From: Nocardioides silvaticus
Lineage (GTDB): Bacteria; Actinomycetota; Actinomycetes; Propionibacteriales; Nocardioidaceae
Assembly (NCBI RefSeq): GCF_003160695.1
Contig: NZ_QGDD01000002.1
Coordinates: 310,001-374,000 of the forward strand
DNA: 64,000 nucleotides
Reading direction: 5' to 3'
This document shows positions 18,416-27,077 of the stretch, piece by piece; the stretch's first letter is position 1; each line of letters begins with the position of its first letter. Below the pieces are notes generated by a model. The model was not told the origin of the DNA. It worked only from the letters and a program-made list of their open reading frames with translations, and ran no database searches. A program made the translations under genes and the position numbers.

Positions 18416-18987
18416 GTCAGGTGACCAGCACGCCCCGGCGGCAGCTCAACGAGCGCCAGGCGGCGACGGTGCAGCGGCTGCTGGACGCCGGGCTCGCCCA
18501 GCTCGCGGAGGTCGGGCCCGAGACCTTGACCGTGCGCCAGGTGGCCGTGCGCGCCGGGGTGTCCCCGGCGACGGCGTACACCTACTTCTCGTCGAAGAAC
18601 CACCTGCTGGCCGAGCTGTTCCACCGCGCGATCGTCGAGCAGGTGCCGCCGGCTGCCGAGCACAGCACGGCGACCGACCGGGTCCAGGCGGTCACCCGCG
18701 CACTCAGCGACCTGTGTGAGCGCAACCCGCACGTCGCGGCGGGAGCCAACCTCGCGCTGCTCGGCTCCGACCCCGACGTCGAACGGCTCCGGCTGCGGAT
18801 CGGCGGCGAGTTCGTCGCCCGGTTCGAGGAGGCGCTGGGCCGGAGCAGCACCCCGGAGCTCGTCGACGTCCTCGTCCTCGCCTTCTCCGGCGCCCTCCTG
18901 CAGGCCGGGATGGGCCTGATCTCCTACGCCGAGCTCGGCGACCGGCTGGACAAGGTCGTCGCCACGATCCTGAAGGACGTCCGATGA
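18409..18987 (+). CDS. TetR-family transcriptional regulator of the CYP51 operon
   Basis: 192 aa. The N-terminal helix-turn-helix (LTVRQVAVRAGVSPATAYTYFSSKNHLLAELF, about residues 38-70) is followed by an all-helical ligand domain. First gene of an operon collinear with the mycobacterial cyp51 locus, where a TetR gene also sits next to cyp123. GTG 18409 is chosen because the -10 box is 6 nt upstream; GTG 18421 is possible. Its stop overlaps the P450 start by 4 nt. The effector is unknown. Confidence 0.88.
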   Translation: MSSQVTSTPRRQLNERQAATVQRLLDAGLAQLAEVGPETLTVRQVAVRAGVSPATAYTYFSSKNHLLAELFHRAIVEQVPPAAEHSTATDRVQAVTRALSDLCERNPHVAAGANLALLGSDPDVERLRLRIGGEFVARFEEALGRSSTPELVDVLVLAFSGALLQAGMGLISYAELGDRLDKVVATILKDVR

Positions 18988-20219
18988 CGGTCTCGACCGA
19001 CGCGACCACCCCGCTGGTCTTCGACCCCTACGACTACGACTTCCACGAGGATCCCTACCCGCTCTACGCCCGGCTACGGGACGAGGCTCCGCTCTACTAC
19101 AGCGAGCGCGACGACTTCTGGGCGCTGTCGCGGCACGCCGACGTGTTCGCCGCCTTCCGCGACGACGTGACGTTCTCCAACCGGATGGGCGTGACCCTCG
19201 ACAAGAGCGCGTGGAGCCCCGAGGCGCACCGCGTGATGTCGTTCCTCGCGCTCGACGGCGCGGCGCAGACCCGGATCCGCAAGCTGGTCTCGGCGGCGTT
19301 CACGCCGCGTCGGGTGCGGGAGCTCGAGCCGCAGGTCCAGGGCCTCACCGAGCACTACCTCGACCGCATGTTCACGGCCAACGCCGAGCAGGGCTGGGCG
19401 GACTGGATCAGCGAGCTCGCCGGCCGGCTCCCGATGGACGTCATCTCCGAGATGATGGGCGTGCCGGTCGCCGACCGGGACGAGGTACGACGCCTCGCCG
19501 ACCTGCTGGTCCACCGCGAGGCCGGTGTGCGTGACGTGCCGCCGGCGGGGATGGAGGCGGCGATCGAGCTGTTCTCCTACTACGGAGACATGGTCAAGCA
19601 GCGTCGCCGGCAGCCGACCGACGACCTCACGTCGGCGCTGGTCGAGGCCGAGCTCGACGGCGACCGGCTGACCGACCAGGAGATCATGGCGTTCCTGACG
19701 CTCATGGTCGTCGCCGGCAACGAGACGACCACGAAGCTCTTGGGCAATGCGCTCTTCCACCTGTCCGCCGCCCGCGAGCAACGCAGCGACGTGCTGGCTC
19801 CGGGTAGCGACCTCGTGGTGCCGTGGGTCGAGGAGACGCTGCGCCACGACAACTCCACCCAGATGCTGGCGCGCTACGTGACCGACGACGTCGAGCTGCA
19901 CGGGCGCACGATGCCGGCGGGATCCAAGCTGCTGCTGCTGGTCGGCGCCGCCAATCGCGACGAGCGGGTGTTCACCGAGCCGTCGGTCTACGACATCCAT
20001 CGCTCGAAGGACGAGCTCAGCGAGAGCCTGTCCTTCGGCACCGGCCGGCACTTCTGCCTCGGTGCCAACCTGGCCCGGCTCGAGGCGCGGGTGGTGCTCG
20101 AGGAGCTGGTGCGGCGCGTCGAGCACTTCGAGGTGCTTCCCGACCGTGCGGTCCGCGTGCACTCGGTCAGCGTTCGCGGCTTCGCCTCGCTGCCGGTGGC
20201 GTTCGAGGAGCGTCGCTGA
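18984..20219 (+). CDS. Cytochrome P450, CYP123-like by position
   Basis: A 411-aa soluble bacterial P450. VVAGNETTTKLL is the I-helix (acid-Thr pair replaced by Glu-Thr), EETLR the ExxR, and FGTGRHFCLGANLARLE the haem loop with Cys358. Substrate unknown. The order TetR-P450-SDR-CYP51-ferredoxin matches Rv0767c-Rv0763c, where the first P450 is CYP123, hence the comparison. ATG 18984 overlaps the tetR end. Confidence 0.88.
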   Translation: MTVSTDATTPLVFDPYDYDFHEDPYPLYARLRDEAPLYYSERDDFWALSRHADVFAAFRDDVTFSNRMGVTLDKSAWSPEAHRVMSFLALDGAAQTRIRKLVSAAFTPRRVRELEPQVQGLTEHYLDRMFTANAEQGWADWISELAGRLPMDVISEMMGVPVADRDEVRRLADLLVHREAGVRDVPPAGMEAAIELFSYYGDMVKQRRRQPTDDLTSALVEAELDGDRLTDQEIMAFLTLMVVAGNETTTKLLGNALFHLSAAREQRSDVLAPGSDLVVPWVEETLRHDNSTQMLARYVTDDVELHGRTMPAGSKLLLLVGAANRDERVFTEPSVYDIHRSKDELSESLSFGTGRHFCLGANLARLEARVVLEELVRRVEHFEVLPDRAVRVHSVSVRGFASLPVAFEERR

Positions 20220-20995
20220 TGGGGAGGTACGACCAGCCGAGCCGGCGGCCCGCGGTGGTCGCCGGCGCGTCGTCGGGCATCGGCGCGGAGACCGCGCGCG
20301 CCCTCGCCGCGGCGGGCTTCCCGGTCGCCCTCGGCGCGCGGCGGGTCGAGCAGTGCGAGGAGCTGGCCGCCGCGATCCGCGCGGAGGGCGGCGAGGCCGT
20401 CGCGCACCGGCTCGACGTCACCGACAGCGCGTCGGTTAGGGACTTCGCCGCGAAGGCAGCCGCCGATCTCGGTGACGTCGAGGTCGTCATCAGCAACGCC
20501 GCGCTCATCGGCCCCGGCTCGCTCCTCGACACCGAGGAGGAGCGGCTGCGCAGCGAGCTCGACGTCAACCTGCTCGGCCCGCACCGACTGGTCCGCGAGC
20601 TGGTGCCGGCGATGGTCGAGCGACACCGCGGTGACATCGTCTTCGTCTCCTCCGACGTCGCCGTCCGACCGCGACCGCTGATGGGCGGCTACAGCGCCAG
20701 CAAGGCGGGGCTGGAGGGGCTGGTCGGCTCGCTCCAGATGGAGCTCGAGGGCACCGGGGTCCGCGCCTCCGTCGTACGGCCGGGGCCGACGTGGAGCGAG
20801 ATGGGGATGGACTGGGACCCCGACGCCGCCGCGGCGGTGCTGAACGAGTGGGTCAAGTGGGGTCACGCCCGGCACTCCCACTTCTTGAAGGCGCGCGCCA
20901 TCGCCGACGCGATCACGACCATCGTCGCCGCTCCGCGCGGCGTGCACATCAGCCCGGTCGACGTGAACCCCGAAGCCCCCGTGGAGGAGCAGTGA
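20219..20995 (+). CDS. SDR family oxidoreductase (Rv0765c-like)
   Basis: 258 aa: VVAGASSGIGAETARALA cofactor motif, ISNAALIGPG, IVFVSSDVAV and the catalytic GYSASKAG. Residues 160-258 are more divergent and include PGPTWSEMGMDWDPDAAA. ATG 20219 shares its A with the P450 stop (TGATG). Lying between two P450 genes, it may oxidise an alcohol made by one of them; this is inference. Confidence 0.85.
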   Translation: MGRYDQPSRRPAVVAGASSGIGAETARALAAAGFPVALGARRVEQCEELAAAIRAEGGEAVAHRLDVTDSASVRDFAAKAAADLGDVEVVISNAALIGPGSLLDTEEERLRSELDVNLLGPHRLVRELVPAMVERHRGDIVFVSSDVAVRPRPLMGGYSASKAGLEGLVGSLQMELEGTGVRASVVRPGPTWSEMGMDWDPDAAAAVLNEWVKWGHARHSHFLKARAIADAITTIVAAPRGVHISPVDVNPEAPVEEQ

Positions 20996-22347
20996 ACATC
21001 CCTGAGGTCTCGATGGTCCTCGACGACCAGAGCGCCGAGGTGCCGGCGATCATCAAGGGCACCGGCCACCTGCCGGAGATGCGGGTGGACCCGATCGGGC
21101 TGTTCCACCGGGTGCGGGAGGAGTGCGGCGACGTCGGACGCTTCCGCCTCGCCGACAAGCAGGTCGTGCTCGTCACCGGGGCGGAGGCCAACGAGGCGTT
21201 CTTCCGGGCGCCCGACGACGTGCTCGACCAGGCGGCGGCGTACCCCTTCATGACGCCGATCTTCGGCAAGGGCGTCGTCTTCGACGCCTCGCCCGAGGAG
21301 CGTCAGCAGATGCTGAAGAACCAGGCGCTGCGCGGCGAGATGATGCGCGGGCACGCCCAGACCATCGAGGGCGAGATCCGGCGGATGGTCGCCGACTGGG
21401 GCGACGAGGGCGAGGTCGACCTGCTCGACTTCTTCGCCGAGCTGACGATCTACACAACTTCCGCATGCCTCATCGGAAAGCCCTTCCGAAGCCAGTTGGA
21501 CTCGTCGTATGCGGATGTGTACCACCGGCTCGAGCACGGCACCGACGCGATCGCCTACGTCGACCCGTACGCCGACATCGAGAGCTTCCGGGTGCGCGAC
21601 CAGGCGCGCGAGGAGCTGGTCGCCAAGGTCCAGGCGATCGTCGACGCCCGCGTCGCGCGCGGCGAGGTGCCGCGCGAGGAGCGCGACCTGCTCGACGTGC
21701 TGATCGCGGTCGGCATGGACGCCGACTACATCACCGGCATCTTCATCTCGATGATGTTCGCCGGTCACCACACCAGCAGCGGAACGGCGTCCTGGGCGAT
21801 GATCGAGCTGCTCCGTCACCCGGACGTCATGGCCGACGTCGTCGCCGAGCTCGACGACCTCTACGCCGACGGCTCCGAGGTGTCCTTCCAGGCGCTGCGG
21901 TCGATCCCCGTGCTGGAGTCGGCGCTCAAGGAGACCCTGCGGCTGCACCCGCCGCTGATCATCCTGATGCGCGTCGTGCAGGAGGACTTCGAGCTGCTGG
22001 GCAACACGATCCCGGCCGGCACCGTCCTCGCGGCCTCGCCCCGTGTCTCCAACCGGATCGAGGCCGACTTCCCGAAGGCCGACGAGTTCGACCCCGACCG
22101 CTACGTCGACCCGCGCCAGGAGGACCTGCAGAACCGCTGGACGTGGATCCCGTTCGGGGCGGGCAAGCACCGCTGCGTCGGCAACGCGTTCGCGATGATG
22201 CAGATGAAGGCGATCTTCTCCGTCATCCTCCGCGACTTCGAGTTCGAGCCGGTGCAGCCGCTCGACTCCTACCAGGACGACTTCACCAAGATGGTGATCC
22301 AGCTCGCCCAGCCCGCCAAGGTGCGCTACCGCCGGAGGACGCGATGA
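20992..22347 (+). CDS. cyp51: Sterol 14-alpha-demethylase CYP51
   Basis: 451 aa, the same length as M. tuberculosis CYP51. Diagnostic features are TPIFGKGVVFD in the B-C region, the I-helix FAGHHTSSGTASWAMIEL with His260-Thr261, ETLRLHPPLIILMR (ExxR 314-317), RQEDLQNRWTWIPFGAG and haem Cys395 in GKHRCVGNAF. CYP51 removes the 14-alpha-methyl of lanosterol-type sterols with three O2/NADPH rounds. In a bacterium that degrades sterols it may act on 14-methylated sterols or another substrate. GTG 20992 overlaps the SDR stop; the stop overlaps the ferredoxin start. Confidence 0.95.
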   Translation: MNIPEVSMVLDDQSAEVPAIIKGTGHLPEMRVDPIGLFHRVREECGDVGRFRLADKQVVLVTGAEANEAFFRAPDDVLDQAAAYPFMTPIFGKGVVFDASPEERQQMLKNQALRGEMMRGHAQTIEGEIRRMVADWGDEGEVDLLDFFAELTIYTTSACLIGKPFRSQLDSSYADVYHRLEHGTDAIAYVDPYADIESFRVRDQAREELVAKVQAIVDARVARGEVPREERDLLDVLIAVGMDADYITGIFISMMFAGHHTSSGTASWAMIELLRHPDVMADVVAELDDLYADGSEVSFQALRSIPVLESALKETLRLHPPLIILMRVVQEDFELLGNTIPAGTVLAASPRVSNRIEADFPKADEFDPDRYVDPRQEDLQNRWTWIPFGAGKHRCVGNAFAMMQMKAIFSVILRDFEFEPVQPLDSYQDDFTKMVIQLAQPAKVRYRRRTR

Positions 22348-22550
22348 GCGGCTACCGGGTGGTCGCCGACACCGGCCTCTGCCAGGGCCACCAGCTGTGC
22401 CAGGGGGAGGCGCCCGACGTGTTCGGCTTCGACCGCGACGCCGACGTCGTGGTCGTGCTGGTCGAGAACCCCGACGAGTCGCGCCGCGCCGACGTGGCAG
22501 CGGCTGTGAAGTACTGCCCGGCCTTCGCCCTGTCGATCGAAGAGGACTGA
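22344..22550 (+). CDS. 3Fe-4S ferredoxin, redox partner of CYP51
   Basis: 68 aa with CQGHQLC, then KYCPAFAL: a single-cluster ferredoxin lacking the fourth Cys in the usual place. Directly downstream of CYP51 with an ATGA overlap, as Rv0763c is in M. tuberculosis. It probably carries electrons from a reductase such as the FNR at 11.1 kb to the P450s. Confidence 0.9.
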   Translation: MSGYRVVADTGLCQGHQLCQGEAPDVFGFDRDADVVVVLVENPDESRRADVAAAVKYCPAFALSIEED

Positions 22551-22552
22551 GA

Positions 22553-23212
22553 ATGACCGACCTGACCACTCCGCTGACCCGAGCGGAGATCGAGGAGTTC
22601 TGGGACTCCTGGCTCGCGATCAACCGCGAGGCCGAGCGCAGCGGCGACTGGCGGGTGATGGCCGAGTGGTACGCCGAGGACGCGACCTACGGCTGGATGT
22701 ACTCCGTCGACGAGCACTTCATGGCAGTGGGCCGCGACCAGATCCGCGAATGGGCCATCGGCATCGAGATGGACGGCTTCGACGGCTGGCACTACGACTA
22801 CCAGGCGACGGTGATGGACGAGAAGACCGGCATGATCGTCGGCTTCTGGAAGCAGCGCTCCGGGATCGTCGACGACGCGTCCGGCAAGGAGTACGAGATC
22901 CTCGGCATCGGCGGCTCGTGGTTCGGCGTAGGGCGGCAGACGAGCGGTGCCGACGCCGGCCAGCTCAAGTTCGCCTGGCAGCGCGACTGGTTCGACATGC
23001 CGTCCACCGCGCACACCTTCCTGGAGATCATCAAGGCCGGCAAGGCCTCCGAGCGGCTGCTCGAGCGGATGAAGGTGACCGGGCACGGCGTCCCCGGCCA
23101 CTACCACCTCGCCGACATCCCGGCGCCCGTGTGGCCGCCGCCGGTCGAGCGCGGTGACTTCGTCACGCAGGCCCCCGCGGTGGTCGAGCCTGCCGAGACC
23201 CAGGAGGCGTGA
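22553..23212 (+). CDS. SnoaL/NTF2-like domain protein of unknown role
   Basis: 219 aa. The N-terminal half (EEFWDSWLAINREAERSGDWRVMAEWY, AEDATYGWM) has the alpha+beta cone pattern of NTF2-like proteins that bind or isomerise small molecules. The C-terminal tail VVEPAETQEA is encoded by a dispersed palindromic repeat and is probably not part of the fold. ATG 22553 follows the ferredoxin stop by 2 nt. Confidence 0.75.
   Translation: MTDLTTPLTRAEIEEFWDSWLAINREAERSGDWRVMAEWYAEDATYGWMYSVDEHFMAVGRDQIREWAIGIEMDGFDGWHYDYQATVMDEKTGMIVGFWKQRSGIVDDASGKEYEILGIGGSWFGVGRQTSGADAGQLKFAWQRDWFDMPSTAHTFLEIIKAGKASERLLERMKVTGHGVPGHYHLADIPAPVWPPPVERGDFVTQAPAVVEPAETQEA
23179..23200 (-). repeat. Dispersed palindromic repeat, short form
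   Basis: GGTGGTCGAGCCTGCCGAGACC-type copy inside the 3' end of the NTF2-like gene, read as VVEPAET. It lies inverted to the next copy 14 bp downstream. Confidence 0.8.
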
Positions 23213-24690
23213 TGGTCTCGACAAGCTCGACCGACGTGACCACCCCGCTGGCCCAGCAGCTGATCGACGGCAAGCTGGTCGCGGCATCCGACGGGTCGTC
23301 GTACCCGATCCTCAACCCGGCGACGGGGGAGGAGATCGGTCGCGCGCCCGACGGCACCGCGGCCGACGTGGACGCGGCGGTCGCCGCTGCGCGACGGGCC
23401 TTCGACGAGACCGGGTGGTCGACCGACCTGGCCCTGCGGGTGCGGTGCCTCCGCCAGCTGCACCAAGCGCTGCTCGACGACGCCGACGCGTTCCGTGCGC
23501 TCACCACGGCCGAGGTCGGCATGCCGGGCTTCATGATGGGCGCTGCCGGCTTCGACGTGCCGGTGGAGGGCCTCAAGTGGGTCACCGACCTCGCCGAGAC
23601 CTACGAGTTCGAGACCGATCTCGGCGTCGCCGCGCCGATGGGCATCCCGTCACGACGCACCGTACGGCGGGAGCCGGTCGGCGTCGTCGCGGCCATCACG
23701 CCGTGGAACGTGCCGACCCAGATCAACCTAGCCAAGGTCGGCCCGGCCCTCGCCGCCGGCTGCACCGTCGTCCTCAAGCCGGCTCCGGACACGCCCTGGG
23801 TGGCCGCCGAGCTCGGGCGGCTGGTCGCCGAGCACACCGACATCCCCGCCGGCGTCTTCAACGTGGTGACGCCGAGCTCCAACGAGGTGGCCGCGCAGCT
23901 GACCGTTGACCCGCGCGTGGACATGGTCTCGTTCACCGGGTCCACCGCCGTCGGCAAGGCGATCATGGCTGCGGCCGCACCGACCCTGAAGAAGGTGTTC
24001 CTCGAGCTCGGCGGCAAGTCCGCTGCCATCGCACTCGACGACGCCGACGTCGCCGCCGTCGCCGGAGGTACGGCGTTCGCCGCCTGCATCCACGCCGGAC
24101 AGGGCTGTGCGATCACCACCCGCCTGGTCGTCCCGCGCGACCGCTACGAGGAGGCCGTGCAGGTCGCCGCCGCGACGATGGAGTCGATCGGCGCGACCGA
24201 CCCGGCCGATCCCAACGCGATCTGCGGGCCCGTGATCTCGCCCGCGCAGCGCGACCGCGTGGCGTCGTACTTCGACATCGCGCGGGAGGAGGGCGGCACC
24301 TTCGCCACCGGCGGCTCGGTCATCGACCAGCCCGGCAACTGGGTGCAGCCGACCGTGGTCGCCGGCCTCGACAACAGCTCGCGGCTGGCGCAGGAGGAGA
24401 TCTTCGGCCCCGTGCTGGTCGTGATCCCGCACGACGGCGACGACGACGCGGTGCGGATCGCCAACGACTCGGCGTACGGGCTCTCGGGCTCGGTCGACTC
24501 CGCGTCGCTGGAGCGGGCCAAAGCCGTCGCCGCGCGGATCCGCACCGGCACCCTGGCCGTCAACGGCGGCGTCTGGTTCAGCCCGGACGCGCCGTTCGGC
24601 GGCTACAAGCAGTCGGGGCTCGGTCGCGAGATGGGCGTGGCCGGCTTCGAGGAGTACCTGGAGACCAAGACGATCGCGGAGCCGGCATGA
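23212..24690 (+). CDS. Aldehyde dehydrogenase family protein (AldA-like)
   Basis: 492 aa NAD(P)-dependent aldehyde dehydrogenase. AAITPWNVPTQINLAKVGPA binds cofactor, FTGSTAVGKAI is the GxxxxG turn, LELGGKSAAI carries the general-base Glu, and AGQGCAITTR the catalytic Cys. Its position after the CYP51-ferredoxin pair parallels Rv0768 (aldA). ATG 23212 shares its A with the upstream TGA. Residues 2-8 (VSTSSTD) come from a repeat copy, so the first dozen residues are probably dispensable. Confidence 0.92.
   Translation: MVSTSSTDVTTPLAQQLIDGKLVAASDGSSYPILNPATGEEIGRAPDGTAADVDAAVAAARRAFDETGWSTDLALRVRCLRQLHQALLDDADAFRALTTAEVGMPGFMMGAAGFDVPVEGLKWVTDLAETYEFETDLGVAAPMGIPSRRTVRREPVGVVAAITPWNVPTQINLAKVGPALAAGCTVVLKPAPDTPWVAAELGRLVAEHTDIPAGVFNVVTPSSNEVAAQLTVDPRVDMVSFTGSTAVGKAIMAAAAPTLKKVFLELGGKSAAIALDDADVAAVAGGTAFAACIHAGQGCAITTRLVVPRDRYEEAVQVAAATMESIGATDPADPNAICGPVISPAQRDRVASYFDIAREEGGTFATGGSVIDQPGNWVQPTVVAGLDNSSRLAQEEIFGPVLVVIPHDGDDDAVRIANDSAYGLSGSVDSASLERAKAVAARIRTGTLAVNGGVWFSPDAPFGGYKQSGLGREMGVAGFEEYLETKTIAEPA
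23214..23232 (+). repeat. Dispersed palindromic repeat, short form
   Basis: GGTCTCGACAAGCTCGACC, the reference core, read as VSTSST at the very start of the aldehyde dehydrogenase. With the inverted copy at 23179-23200 it could fold into a hairpin with the AGGAGG ribosome-binding site in the loop. Confidence 0.8.
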
Positions 24691-25439
24691 ACAGATTCGA
24701 GAGCAAGGTCGTCGTCGTCACCGGCGCCGCACAGGGGATCGGCGAGGCCTACGCGCGCGCTCTCGCCGCCGAGGGCGCGGCCGTCGTGGTCGCCGACCTC
24801 AACGAGGAGGCCGGCGCCAAGGTCGCCGCCTCCATCAACGAGAGCGGGGGACGGGCGATCTTCGTCGCGTGCGACGTGTCCTCGGCGGAGTCTGCGTCTG
24901 CGTTGGTCGCGCGGACGGTCGAGGAGTACGGCGGCATCGACCACTTGGTCAACAACGCCGCGATCTACGGGGCGATGGAGTTCAACCTCCTCATCTCCGT
25001 GGACTGGGACTACTACAAGAAGTTCATGGCGGTGAACCTCGACGGCGCCCTGGTGATGACCCGCGCGGTGTATCCGGAGATCGCCAAGCGTGGCGGGGGA
25101 GCGATCGTGAACCAGAGCTCCACCGCGGCGTACCTCTACTCCGGCTTCTACGGCCTCGCCAAGGCCGCCACCAACAGCCTCACCCAGCAGCTCGCCCACG
25201 AGCTCGGCGGCCAGGGCATCCGCGTCAACGCCATCGCCCCCGGTCCGACCGACACCGAGGCGACCCGCACCCAGGCCGGCGACGCCGCCCAGGACATCGT
25301 GCGCAGCTCGCTGGCCATCAAGCGGATGGGGCAGGTCGACGACATGGTCGGCGCGCTCCTGTTCCTGCTCTCCGACGACGCGTCGTGGGTCACCGGCCAG
25401 GTGCTGGCCGTCGACGGCGGCCAGACCTTCCGGCTATGA
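24687..25439 (+). CDS. SDR family oxidoreductase (Rv0769-like)
   Basis: A classical 250-aa SDR: TGAAQGIGEAYARALA, NNAAIYGAM, IVNQSSTAAYL, catalytic FYGLAKAATN and PGPTDTEATR. Substrate unknown; the position matches Rv0769 in the mycobacterial cyp51 locus. ATG overlaps the aldehyde dehydrogenase stop by 4 nt. Confidence 0.87.
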   Translation: MNRFESKVVVVTGAAQGIGEAYARALAAEGAAVVVADLNEEAGAKVAASINESGGRAIFVACDVSSAESASALVARTVEEYGGIDHLVNNAAIYGAMEFNLLISVDWDYYKKFMAVNLDGALVMTRAVYPEIAKRGGGAIVNQSSTAAYLYSGFYGLAKAATNSLTQQLAHELGGQGIRVNAIAPGPTDTEATRTQAGDAAQDIVRSSLAIKRMGQVDDMVGALLFLLSDDASWVTGQVLAVDGGQTFRL

Positions 25440-26245
25440 CCCGCGTCGGCTTCGTCGGGCTCGGCAACATCGGCAAGCCGATGGCGCTGCGGCTCGCCGC
25501 CGCGGACGACATCGAGCTGTCCGTGTACGACGTCGCGCCCGACCCGGTAGCCGAGTTGGCTGCGGCTGGTGCGAAGCCTGCTGCGAGCGTGGCCGAGCTC
25601 GCCGTCGGAGCGGATGTGGTGTGCGTGATGGTGCGCGACGACGAGCAGGTGCGTTCGGTGGCTCGGGACGTGGGGACCGGTCCCGTGCTCGTGGTGCACT
25701 CCACGGTCGCGCCGGGCACGCCGGCCGAGCTCGCGGCTGCCGGGCTCACCGTGCTCGACGCGCCGGTCAGCGGCGGTCCCATGGCTGCCGCCGACGGGTC
25801 GCTCGCGATCATGGTCGGGGGTGCCGCGGAGGCGTTCTCCGCTGCGCGGCCTGCGCTCGAGACGATGGGCTCCAAGGTCGTCCATGCCGGGCCGCTCGGC
25901 GCCGGCACCCGGATGAAGCTCGCTCGCAACCTCATCCACTTCGTGGCCTTCACCGCGGTCACCGAGGCCCAGCGCCTCGCCGAGGCCGCCGGCCTCGACC
26001 TCCGTGAGCTCGGTGAGGTGGTCCGCCACACCGACGCCATCACCGGGGGTCCGGGCGCGATCATGCACCGCGAGACGACCGCACCTCTCGAGCCGGGAGA
26101 CTTCTGGCACGGGGTGTTCGACCACGTCCGGGCGCTGGGGGAGAAGGACCTCGGCTTCGCGATCGAGCTCGCCGAGGAGCTCGGCGTCGACGTACCACTG
26201 GCGCGCGAAGCGCTGCCGCGACTGGGGAAGGGACTGGGACTGTGA
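25436..26245 (+). CDS. 3-hydroxyisobutyrate dehydrogenase-like beta-hydroxyacid dehydrogenase
   Basis: 269 aa. GFVGLGNIGKPMA is the N-terminal Rossmann motif, LDAPVSGGPMAAADGSLAIMVGG the substrate loop, and GAGTRMKLARN contains the catalytic Lys. Family members oxidise beta-hydroxyacids with NAD(P). Comparable to Rv0770 in position. ATG overlaps the SDR stop as ATGA. Confidence 0.87.
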   Translation: MTRVGFVGLGNIGKPMALRLAAADDIELSVYDVAPDPVAELAAAGAKPAASVAELAVGADVVCVMVRDDEQVRSVARDVGTGPVLVVHSTVAPGTPAELAAAGLTVLDAPVSGGPMAAADGSLAIMVGGAAEAFSAARPALETMGSKVVHAGPLGAGTRMKLARNLIHFVAFTAVTEAQRLAEAAGLDLRELGEVVRHTDAITGGPGAIMHRETTAPLEPGDFWHGVFDHVRALGEKDLGFAIELAEELGVDVPLAREALPRLGKGLGL

Positions 26246-26640
26246 GCGACGAGTCCGACAAGTTCGCCGGGCTGCCCGAGCAGCGGGCAAAGGGCCTCCG
26301 CAAGATGGAGGAGGTCTACGGCTTCGACATGACCGACGGCGAGGGCGACTTCTTCCGCTACACCGCCGATCACCTCTTCGCCGACATCTGGCACCGCCCC
26401 GGCCTCTCTGACCGCGACCGTCGGCTCCTGTTGATCGGACTGCTCGCCGGCCAGGGCGCCGCCGACGTCCTCGGCATCCAGGTCCCCGCCGCCCACGCCA
26501 ACGGCGAGCTCGACGACGACGCCCTCCGCGAGATCGTCGTCTTCCTCTCCCACTACGCCGGCTGGCCCAACGGCGCCCGCCTCAACTCGATCGTCGAGGA
26601 CACGATCGCCAAGGCGAAGCGTCGTCCGGTCGTCGAGTAG
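26242..26640 (+). CDS. Carboxymuconolactone decarboxylase-like protein
   Basis: 132-aa AhpD/CMD-fold protein (Rv0771-like): DRRLLLIGLLAGQG and a C-terminal helical part, HANGELDDDALREIVVFLSHYAGWPNG. The CxxC of AhpD is absent, so a peroxidase role is unlikely. GTG 26242 overlaps the previous stop. The last residues VVE and the stop codon TAG are supplied by a repeat copy that begins at 26628. It ends the operon. Confidence 0.82.
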   Translation: MSDESDKFAGLPEQRAKGLRKMEEVYGFDMTDGEGDFFRYTADHLFADIWHRPGLSDRDRRLLLIGLLAGQGAADVLGIQVPAAHANGELDDDALREIVVFLSHYAGWPNGARLNSIVEDTIAKAKRRPVVE

Positions 26641-26985
26641 CTCCCGCCCCTCGGTCGTCGAGTAGCGCCGAGCGCTCTGCGCGAGGCGCGTAGCGAGACG
26701 CCTTCGCCTCCGGTCGTCGAGTAGCGCCGACCGCTCTGCGCGACCCCTCGGTCGTCGAGTAGCGCCGAGCGCTTTGCGCGAGGCGCGTAGCGAGACGCCT
26801 TCGCCTCCGGTCGTCGAGTAGCGCCGAGCGCTCTGCGCGAGGCGCGTATCGAGACGCCGCAAGCCAACAGCCGACTGTAACCACAGCGAGAGGCGTCTCG
26901 ATACATCTTCGCTCGTGCCTCACGACAGATCGCCTAGCGGCTCGGGCTACTCGACGACCGGAACGGCTCGGGCTACTCGACGACC
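26628..26985. repeat. Nested cluster of long-form dispersed repeats, both orientations
   Basis: GGTCGTCGAGTAG begins at 26628, 26653, 26712, 26750 and 26809. Two complete units run about 50 bp to GCGAGACGCC; others are truncated and joined by TTCGCCTCC or CCCCTC. Inverted copies occupy 26892-26959 and 26965-26985 (ending CTACTCGACGACC). No gene is evident between 26641 and 27077; open frames across this stretch are made of repeat sequence. The first copy provides the stop codon of the CMD-like gene. Confidence 0.85.
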
Positions 26986-27077
26986 GAATGTCGCCCAGCC
27001 GGGTCGGGAGATGCGGGCACGCGAATCGTTCCTGCGGACGATGGTCTGCGACGGCGCGATCACGCACTGTTGTCCGC

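Noticed and set aside
26641..27077. Possible genes or a CRISPR array in the repeat-rich gap
   Set aside because: The repeats are irregular, truncated and in both orientations, without uniform spacers. No cas gene is near, and open frames consist of repeat sequence.
26988..27077. An upstream start for the lipoprotein
   Set aside because: It would bury the signal peptide 30 residues inside the protein.
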